From NCBI GenBank assembly GCA_013350335.1, contig CM023534.1:3844001-3908000 (forward strand): DNA of 64,000 bases. The letters are read 5' to 3'. The translations under genes and the position numbers were made by a program. This stretch comes from Chimonanthus salicifolius (lineage: Eukaryota; Streptophyta; Magnoliopsida; Laurales; Calycanthaceae). Below are positions 48,426 through 58,700 of this stretch, piece by piece. Under the pieces are notes generated by a model. That model was not told the origin of the DNA and searched no databases. It worked only from the letters and a program-made list of their open reading frames with translations. Numbering within the stretch: the stretch's first letter is position 1; every line of letters starts with the position of its first letter.

Positions 48426-48709
48426 GAGTGTGAATAGAACCTAAATTGTCATCTTTCAGTATCTTGATATCTTTTTGTAGTGCCCATATGAATAAAATCC
48501 ACACTGATTTGACCTTAATTGAGGTAAAACGCTGTTAGATTGAATCCATGTTCTTCAAACCATTAAATTTTTGTACCCTCTAGGTTTATGCTTAGAATGA
48601 TCCATTCAAGCTAGTTATTCCATGCCCACTATCCATGTGACCAAGTATATAACCTTCCAAAGGTTAAACCTTTCAAAAGGCAAAAGAAAATAGAACTCAT
48701 TCTAAGGAC

Positions 48710-49114
48710 TAGGGGTGAAACTCGGGTCGGGTTTTGGCCCGAACCCGAAGGACCCAACCCGAAAATCATGCGGGTTGGGTTATGAAAGTCGGGTCATTGG
48801 GTTGGGTCGGGTCTGGTTGAGAAGTCAGAAACCCGCATTGAATTCGAGTCCGGTTGGGTTGAGAGATTTTTAAATTAACCCGACCTGACCCGACCCGATC
48901 AAACCCAGCCCGACCCGGTAAAAAGAAGGCTAAAGTAAGTTCAAAATGCAGGTCAGGTTAGGCTTCGAGTTGAGTCGGGTTATAATTCGGGTCGGGGTCA
49001 GGTCAAGACATCCGGGTCAAAAGTTCAGGTCGGGTCAGGGTTCCATATATTAGTAACTCGGGTCGGATCAGATTTTTTAAAACCCAACCCGACCAGGCCC
49101 TGATTTCAGCCCTA
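48710..49114. mobile_element. hAT-like MITE filled with a GGGTCGGGT motif array
   Basis: This 405-bp element has perfect 8-bp flanking repeats CTAAGGAC (48702-48709 and 49115-49122). The left end TAGGGGTGAAACTCGGG pairs with the reversed right end TAGGGCTGAAATCAGGG. More than twenty copies of GGGTCGGGT, GGGTTGGGT and their complement ACCCGACCC fill it, with both orientations forming palindromes. It has no coding capacity. The YAGGGNTG end and 8-bp duplication fit hAT. Confidence 0.88.
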
Positions 49115-49319
49115 CTAAGGACCTTTGGCAGATAATTTCTCAAGGTAAACACAGAAGGTTTTACCAGATATATTCCAGTTGATGGAGGTAGACTTTTCTT
49201 CCTCCATTTGTGTTAACCATGAATTTTTGCTTTTGCAATTCAAAGAGAGAAAAAAAAAGACTGAGATGTTAATTATTGGAAACTGTATTGCTAGCTGCAT
49301 TTACATGAACAGGTAACAC

Positions 49320-49321
<2 letters not shown>

Positions 49322-49359
<38 letters not shown>
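49322..49359. repeat. (GA)n microsatellite
   Basis: A perfect GA run of about 38 bases lies downstream of the PRAF stop codon. Confidence 0.95.
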
Positions 49360-49363
<4 letters not shown>

Positions 49364-49456
49364 TTTCATTATGAATTTACAAGGCAGCTACCATGAATAA
49401 AAAGCAGATGCATTTCATTATGAATTTACAAGGAAGCTACCCTTAATAAAAAGCAG
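49359..49456 (+). repeat. 49-bp tandem duplication beside the GA run
   Basis: Copies at 49359-49407 and 49408-49456 share ATGCATTTCATTATGAATTT and AATAAAAAGCAG, with three differences. The unit begins immediately at the end of the GA run. Confidence 0.9.
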
Positions 49457-49702
49457 CTACCAAAAATTTACATTTCTCACCATGAACCCCACTCTATTTC
49501 CACAAGACAAGAAAAAAGAAAGGTTAAAAAAAATCAGGTAAAACACAATCACACCTGCTCTCTTTCCCTCTTTCAAACCAGCCTTCCCTCCCCTAAGGGT
49601 TAACAAGTTAATGGTACCTCAAGGCTAAAAACAATGGAAGCCACATCAAATTGATCAAAAATAGCTTCTGCACAATCAGGGCACAACTTAAAAAACTCCA
49701 AT

Positions 49703-52700
49703 CTACATAATGCTACGCTGTAAATGAGCTGACTCGTCATTTCTGACTCCAATGCTAGACTCCATACGGACGTTGTACTGCTCATACACCCTTGCACGGT
49801 TCTCAGCCCACCACTGTTCTGCTTGTTTCTCACTGAACCGCTTCCGACTACATTCATATATAGATTTGATAAGAAAATAAGTACCATGTCACGAGTCCCT
49901 CATGAATAGTGTAGAAACATTAGACAAGTCCCATTCACACAAGAGAGATGGATTGTGCTACATCAGTGAGTTGCTTATACAAGCAACATGTTTCTGATTG
50001 GGGAAGAGAACATGCATTGCACATGGATGAACAGAAATTTAAAACAAAGAATGTAGGCAAGGTTTCCCAGGGTGTATGGAGCTCTAAATGATTGTAGCAT
50101 GAATGAGAAATCGATTCTCAGTTGGCCTTCAAAATAATCTAAAGCTTTAAAATATTGCAGGGGCATCTTTTATCTCAGACTGAATAATTTTGTATGCACC
50201 TTGCCACTTTTCATTTTAAATAAACATTTTTGTGAGGCCCATATGCCGCTGAGTATTCATGGGAAGCCCCACAAAAGGAGACACCAGAATGAACCATTAT
50301 CAGTGTCACTAACATCAGAATCCAGCTAGGTTGCTGGCTTCACCTACAAAATAATCGAGCTCTCTCATAGATCCATTGAAAGTCTGCAGCATACAAGTTG
50401 AACTTAACCACCAAGGAGTTATTTTCTTTTCCTGCTTGTCCAGTTGATACCTACATGTGTAACCTTCCTCAAGAGTGATCCATTGATAGGATCAGGGTTA
50501 ATAAAATAATTTAGGGATATTTTTGGTATTTATTGTTGTATTTGTATTTTTCAAATATTATAATTTCCACTTGAATTATAACCCTAAGCCTATTTATAGG
50601 TTGAATGAATAATGAAATGAGTAGAGAAGAGTTCTCCCACAATCCAGCTTTTGGCTAGGAGGCCAGTTTCTCCTCAAGGTGAAACTAAAGGGAGTTTGAT
50701 TTCCCCTTTAAGCAAAATCCCTATCCCCATTTTCTGCCATTTTCACTTCTTTTTTTTATTCGGGCTCCTATCATCCACCAAATCTTCAGGATAGGTCATC
50801 TACATGGTGGAAAGCCACCTAATGTGCAGCTTTGATGTGGTACACATGAGGTCAGCAGTGGATGGTCGCCATCTAAATATGCAAGTGGGCATGGCAACAA
50901 CAATAATAAGAGTAAAGCAATGGCAAGATGGATAGAAGATGCTTAACAAACCTGAATCGGACACGCTTCAGATCTTTGACACCCCCAGGTAAAGATGTAA
51001 GTGTAATGTATACCCCAGGTTCATCTTGCTCAACCCATTCAGCCTCATGATTGGGCCCTGCATCTGTTTTGCTCCCATTGTGTACTGGTGCTTCTGAAAG
51101 ACCTGATCTGTTATGATTTGAACTGCGATTATTAGTAATTGTCCCATTGGCTACTAGTATGCTATTTGATCCATTTGAATTTGGTTCAAGAGAAGCCCCT
51201 GGACTGCTCAACCGATCATGAATTGGTGAAGAAACATCACTGGAAGCAGGAGTGGCACTGAAGGATGTCCAGGAAGGAGGTTTGCTGTTTCGTGCGGGTC
51301 CTACCGGTAGCCTTTCAGCCATGTCCTTCAACTATTATGGCAGAATTTGGTGTCAGAAATAAGAAGGAACATAAAGGAATAAATGAACAAAGAAAATGCT
51401 ACATAGCATTGTACCCAAAAATAAAAATGCTATGCAGATCAGAAACAAGATAAGTAGCTCTATGAATAGAACATTCTAGAATAGAGGATGCACTCCACCA
51501 CTAGAATGCAATGCCTACAGAAGTAGAGCTCTTATTTTTCAAACCATATGGAAAGAGATCCTAGAATAGATGAGGCAGTGACAAGAACCTGTAGCACAAC
51601 TGGTCAAGACTCATGATTGTAGTCTAGAGGTTGTGGGTTCAAGTCTCATGGGCGTCAGATTGAGCAGTCGGTCCATGGCAAAATTTGCCAAATCCAAATA
51701 TGAAAGCCTACCCCAGATTGATGGGATAAATGGCTAGATGATGATGATGAGAATAGATGACCTTGTAACACAATGCACAAGTGCTCAATGCAACAACCTA
51801 AATGTCATGGGTTACAAGTCACATTACTATTCCAAAAGAAAAGAGTTCTATAATGTTCCAACTTTCAATTACTCAAACTTCACATTGTACCTCAAAAGAA
51901 CTTCCACACTTTGAAACAAGAAATTAGGAGATCAGGGATGGTGCTTGACGATAAAATTTCCCACATACACAATGCAAAAACACTTGTAGGTTAAACAAAT
52001 CAATGAAATACCCCCCCTAAAAATAAAGGAAAAAATCCTTGAAATACAACCCAACCCCAGGTTCTGAAATGTAAATGAGAAGGGAAACAAGTTGCAATTC
52101 CAAAGCTCAGCTAAAGTACTAACATAAACAAGTTTAGGCAATTCTACAAACATGTAAGATGGAACACATGCATCCAGATGGGTGGCTGGAATATTCATAA
52201 CTATTTAAGGGGAGGAAGGTGCTACGTGCCAAACAAACAAGACCAAATTACATCTAGAATATGAGGAATATATGAATACTGCATGTGTTGTGCCACTAAA
52301 GTTGATAGCATAATGAAAAGAGGAAACACGATGTGAAAAACTGAAATGTCTGAATGAGCAAAGTTCAACCTTGTCAATTGGAAGCCACATCAATGGAGCA
52401 GTATAACATACTTTTTAGCTGATATTGACAAGAACCCATAGCATAATTGGTAAGTGCTCATTGTTGCAACAATAAAGGTCGCAGGTTCTAGTCATATAGG
52501 CAGTCAGCCCATGAAAAACAATCTGCCAGATCCAATCATAATTGCCAACCCAGATACTTGGTAAGAATGACTTCAATGATGATTACGATCATTGGAGTTG
52601 TATGCTAGCAAACTGCCAAAGTGCATCAAGTTCTCTCCAAAGAAATACTTCTTTTTATGTTTGAGACCACTCCCAAGTAATAATTAAATTTGATCATTAT

Positions 52701-55700
52701 TGTTTGTGAGGCTTGAATTTTCTTGAGGATTAAGAAAGGGTTGCATTACGTTTAGAAAGAGTATTGCCAGTTGATGACTGAAAATCCTCTTCAAACATTG
52801 AGAATACTACAAGGAAGTTCATTATGTTTATGTGGAATGTTCAAAAAATTCCACCCCATCGTATCCCATAATTGGCCCTGTCAGAGGTAGTCATGGGGAG
52901 TTAGAAGTGCATAAGTGCACCTGACCATCAACTTATGTATGCAAGTGTGAATACATAAACAAAAATAAACAGACAGACACAGGCAGTGGCAAATAGCAAG
53001 AGGGAGAAGGAAGAAAAGAATCATTTGGATTATCTCGTCATAGGCTATTTCTATTGAGCAATACATTGTATAAATAACTATATTACCCTGATGATACGTA
53101 AGGCAGAAATATCTCCATGTATAATTGATATTCCAATAGACTGAGTAGTAAAATTTCAAGCTCATCAGTTTGTTGATAAGGTGTCCAACCAATTGAAATG
53201 CTCAAATATATTAATTATATCTTTAAGTCGCTCAAAATTATCGGCATCATCTTATATAAGGATACAAAGTTATAGGAGAAGCTTACTTGTGCAGTGAGGG
53301 ACTTGATAACTTCTTTTGCTGCTTTGCATTTTGTAGTCTCTTCCCCTGCAATTGCTATGGCTTCCTTAAGTTGTTTCGTTGTTCTTTCCAACTCAACTTC
53401 TTGAAGTTGGGCTTTCCGGGTGAGATTTTCCACCTACAAAATAAGGTTCATCAACCATAACTTGCAAACAAACTCTCTCTCTCTCTAAGGCAACTTCTTG
53501 AAGTTGGGTTTACAGTAAGATTTCCCCCTACAAAATGAGAGATGGACGTATCTTTTGTCAAGATTGGTCGTCCAGCTAATGGAGTGACGGACTACTTTGC
53601 CAAATTGGGAGTCGACAATCATTTCTAGAGCGTCTTTTTCTTATAACTTTCTTTGTTGTATTTATTATACATTTGTTTTGACTTCCATTTTCTTTTCTTT
53701 TTTGTTCTGATGTTCATGGTCTAATTCGTTTAGACCCTTTCCCTTGTTATTGTACTTTTTATTTTTTTTATGAATTTTTCTTTGTGAATCCTCAAAAAAA
53801 AAAAATAGACAACACCTGCAGCTCTGAAAACTCGGAGAAGATCTCCAGTCCCCCATTCTGGCATGTTTCTCACAAATAGAGAAAAACTCTCTTTCCCCCA
53901 CTCCTCCATTTCAAGATGACAGAAGCAGAGCCTAACCAACCTTAGTTCATACTTTACCCATGCCCTTTCCCTTCACATCAATGGGTTTCCACATAAAATT
54001 GGTGCCTCTCTTGTGGTATGTGATTTGTTAGTTTTGTGAATCTAGTATTTCAGCACCTATTTAGACAGGATTTTGTACAAACAGATTATATATCCTTCCT
54101 ACCTCATTCAGTTCTGCTCTCCTGTCATGTGATCTTTACACTGCCTACTTTTGCATCACATTTCCTCCAGGTTGTGATTCAACTTGTAGAGGCTATCCTA
54201 ATTTATCAATCTCATGGATTGGTATGACAATCCCTGCTCTATGCACACCTCCCTTCATCAAATTGTCATCGTCGTCATCTTTTTATTCTTTTGAAATAGT
54301 TAGGGGTGTGAATCAAATCCACAACTTTTGCCATCACACAAGCACTTTGTGCCACAGATCATCTTCTACATAAATAATTAAATACCCATTTGGCAATCAT
54401 TATCTCTTGTAATATCTTACAAGAATCAAAGTTTGGCTGGCCAAATCAAAGGATAGCAGAACAGTGTTCAGTAGGAAATTGATCACCGTGATTTAGGGAG
54501 ATTAGGGAGTTGGTTTTAGGGAGGGACGTATCTTTTGTCAAAATCGTCCGAACAGCGAATGGAGTGGCAGATTATATTGCCAAACTTGGAGTCACTGACC
54601 TCTTCTCTGGCATTTTCCTCCTTTGAGCTCGGAGGGCTTCTTACTTTTTTTATATTTTCTATTTTCTTCTTTGTTTTTACTTTCCTCTTCTTGCTTGGGT
54701 CTAATTCTGTTAGACCCCTTCTCTTTTTTTCTTTCTGTACTCTTTTCTTTTAATATATGTCTTTGTTACCGCTCAAAAAAAAAGTGTTCAGTAGAAAAAA
54801 ACTGCTCAAAATCTGCAAGAAAGCTGCAGATTTGGTGCTAATAAAGATCCCTGTAGGAGCAAATCTCATGGTATCTGGATGCCACAAATCTGGGATCCGT
54901 CTCCCCCCCCCCCCCCCCCCCCTCTCCCCTTTTTCTGCTGGGTCACCACCTCTCTCACTTCTTTTTGTGAAAAAACTATAAGACTCTCTCTCTCTCTTGG
55001 TGCCTCTCTCAATCTTTGTGCAGCTATTTCTGTTCATTTCATGAAATTGATGGTTCCTAGTAGGTTACATTTATGTGAATAGTTAAGTGAAAATGCAACA
55101 ATTCTCAACTTGTTTTATTTCTCTCTCTCTCTTGGTGCCTCTCAATATTTGTGTAGCAATTACTGTTCATTTTATGAAATTGACGGTTCCTAGTTTCATT
55201 TTTATCCAAAGTATATAGGATTTTTTTTCAATTGTCCTATGAAATCATATGATTAAAAAAATATTCAAAAAAAAAGATCATGACTTTTAACAATCAAACA
55301 GCATTATCTTTTCAATTAGGAAGTGAAAATGTGAGATATTATAATGCTTGCTGAAACACAACTGGCTCTGGAACAAAAAATAGTTAAAAATTACTTAAAT
55401 TATTTATAAATACAATCAATTAAGATTTCATCAACAAAACAACCTAATAACAAAATGTGAAATAAATTTTCAATACTTTAGTAATTAATATTAATCAAAT
55501 AGCATTTTTAGCAATTGCCAAAATAAAAATATTTTAATCTATCAAGAGTTTCTAACAATTACCTAACAATATGATTTATTATGACAACATTTTCTTCTAA
55601 TCTGACAGGTTGTAAATCCTATATTTTGAAAATATGATAGTTTCCAAAAACACTCTACCACAAGATAGGAAATTGAAAGGAGCTCAAAGACTAGTTTGAA

Positions 55701-58700
55701 GGTGCCCACAAGCACAACGCTGTGGATTCAGTCCCACCTAACTTTCGAAAAGAATTAAAAGAAAGTAAGAAATGTTCTTAATAGAAGTTGAAGGGGAAAC
55801 TGTCTCCATCAAAGATGAAATAAAGCATCAAATGCAATTATCAAACTAAATTAATGACATTCCCAGCATGTATGCTGATAATGTGATAACATGTACCTGT
55901 GCTCTCAATTGAAGAACCTCTTGGCTTAAGCTATCATTTGTTCTTTTAGCATCACCAACAAGAAGCTTGGGAGAAGTCAGCCCGCCCAGTGTTGGTGTTG
56001 GAGTTGTAGAACGAGGTGGGCTTGCCCGTCTTGAAATGGGTGATGTTGCTCGAGAAACAATCCTTGAACCAGGAACAGAAGCAGAGAAAAACTTCTTTGA
56101 TGAACCAAATACAGGATTGAAAGATTTTGTAATGTTAAGAGCACCCCATTGGGAGCTTCCATTTGGTAAAGGCGAGACACGGCTGCTGTTAAATTCTAAT
56201 TTCTTATTTCTTTTGGAGAATTTGCTTTCAACCTGCTTGAAAGATTCCAAAGAGGAAAATCTTGACAGTTGCACATGGGATCTACAATCCAGTTTATCCT
56301 CCTTCTCAACCAGCTCACTAATACTCTGGTTCATACTTCCTCGTTTATTTACAGCAAACTGAGAAGCAGAATTACTTTCAATTGATTTCTTTAGTTTACT
56401 AAAACAGTTATCACAGACACGATAAGGTTTGTTTGGGTTAGGTGCCATAGAAGCCTTAAGAGACTTTTTATTGCTGCATGAATGACAGAAAACAAGACCA
56501 CAGTTGTAACAGTTGTGCCGTTTCCTTTTAAAGTTGAATTGCAGGCGGCAACCAGAACACATAGATTGATCAACACCAGATACCCACTTGTGAAGACAAA
56601 TAGCTGCAGTAAAATTAGTACCACAAGCAATACTTTTAACTTGTTTGTCTTTCAAAGCTTCAACTAATGTTGGTGAATTTCTATCATCAGTATCCCCATG
56701 ACCTAATCGACCATTTAATCCCTTTCCCCAAGTGTAAACTTCAGTTCTTGAAGTTAAAGCCGCAACATGATAAGCACCACAGGCTATCTCCTCCACAAAA
56801 TTCTTTAGGAGTTTTCCTTCAACTCGGACAGGAAGCTTCCCATCAGCTTGAGGATTTCCAAGCTGACCATAAACAGTACTGCCCATAGTATAGACATGGC
56901 CAGAGGTTGTGAGTGCAACAGTTAGGCTATGCCCACAGGCAACTTGACAAAAATTAGGATCAACTAGAGCAACACAAGTAGGGACAAGTTTTGTTTGCTT
57001 ATCACCATGTCCAAGTCGATTTTTATCTCCATCTCCCCATGTAAACAGCTTACCTGAGGAACAGTTGCTGGAGCTAGAAGTTCCAACCATGACTTCTACA
57101 ACTGCAGCAGTATGCCACACTCCACAAGCTGCTCTCACCGTTCGGAGGCCCTTCAGTGATTCGACTTCCCTAGGTATAGACACACTTCTGCGGTCTCCAT
57201 GACCAAGAACACCAAAAGTTCCATCACCAAAGGTAAACAACTGCCCAGCAGAGGTCACAACAGCTGTGTGCCAAGGTCCACAGGAAATGAATGACACGTG
57301 AATGCCCTCCAGAGGTCCATTTACCCTTTTTGGAACCCAGTGACTCACTTCATTTCCATGTCCAAGAAGACCAAAATTATAAGTACCATCTCCCCATGTG
57401 TAAAGATCTCCAGACAGGGTCACAGCACATGTATGATACTCCCCACATGCAACAAGTTCAATGTTTGTGCTGCCAAGAGCATCAATAAGCTTAGGATGAG
57501 AAACATCTGAATCTACTCCATGTCCAAGCCTGCCTCCCACTTCCTCTCCCCAAGAGAAGATCTCTCCTTGCTTCGTGACTAGAGCAGCATGTCTTACACC
57601 ACAAGCTATGTTCTGAACATCAAGTACTACTGCAGATTCCAAGGGTTTAGGTAAAAGTGAATCCATCTTAACACCAGTAGAGCTCCCAACTCTAAGAGTT
57701 CCACCCCCAAGGATACCATCCCCAATTCCTTCCCCCCAAAAGAAAACATCCCCCAAAGCATCACCATCATCTTGACCAGAACCCTGACTTGATGAACTCA
57801 CAGCACTGGATAGACTTACTCTAAATGCATCCATGGCCATGCCCTTCATGTTCCCATTGACACTGTCTGAGCCTCCTGATGACATTGAATGCACTGAAGC
57901 ACCAGCAGAATCAGAAGGAAAGAAACCCTTGGGAGCTGAAGTGTATAATATCACATCAGAAAACGCTTTATCCAATCCATTCTTTGGGGGGCTTTCATAT
58001 GGACTATGACCATGAACTGAATCCACTCCATCCTGCACAAAGGCAAAGAACATTTATCATAAGGATGTTTAAGGGCCAAATTACAGACATGGAATGATAT
58101 ACTAACAATTGTGATGCACCTTTTGTAAGCTATCAACACTTCCAAATGGAGAACTCAAAGGGGAACTCCTTCGAGTGTATGTTCTAGGACTATTTGCGCC
58201 AGATGAAACACCATCGCTCCTTGACTCAGTTCTCCATTTACGGTTATGTCCACGTGAAATCAATGCTTTTAGACCAACAAACCAGACTTCAGCTTCATCT
58301 TTATCCTTGCAAATCTGATAAGAGAGGTCAACAGGTGAACATCTTCAAATTTACAAACCACTCCAGAGTTGATCATGAGAAGAATGGGACACTATTTATT
58401 AGGAAGACATCAACATTAATAAACCTAATCACATCTATCAGGGTTGATGTTTAATGGGATAAAAACACCTCCAAATACCAATTGAAGCATGAAACAATGT
58501 TAAACGAACAGAATAGCAATGATTAAAATAAATGATTGCTTACCAGATTCAGTGACGTATCATTATATATAAGAGAAAATGACTGATATTCCTTCTCAGG
58601 ACGTGGATACCTCTGAAATATTGCCTACAAGGTAAACAAGGTAAATGAATCTTATCGGTCTATAGATCATGATCTAAAAGCTTACAAGAAAATACCAAAT

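Larger units (their letters stand above)
45940..48701. other. Intergenic repeat region between WAT1 and PRAF
   Basis: I see no genes. The region contains poly(A/T) tracts, a family B SINE (47998-48160), a possible family D SINE (48294-48420), and scattered degenerate AACCCGAC/GGGTTGGG phrases at 46780-46930 and 47820-48000. Those phrases echo the motif array at 48710 without recognisable ends. Confidence 0.4.

Noticed and set aside
48710..49114. Interstitial telomere repeat
   Set aside because: The repeats are GGGTCGGGT/GGGTTGGG, not TTTAGGG, and the block has transposon ends and an 8-bp target duplication.
55967..56362. Plus-strand open frame over the PRAF large exon
   Set aside because: It is a shadow of the coding strand, which carries the FYVE and RCC1 domains.
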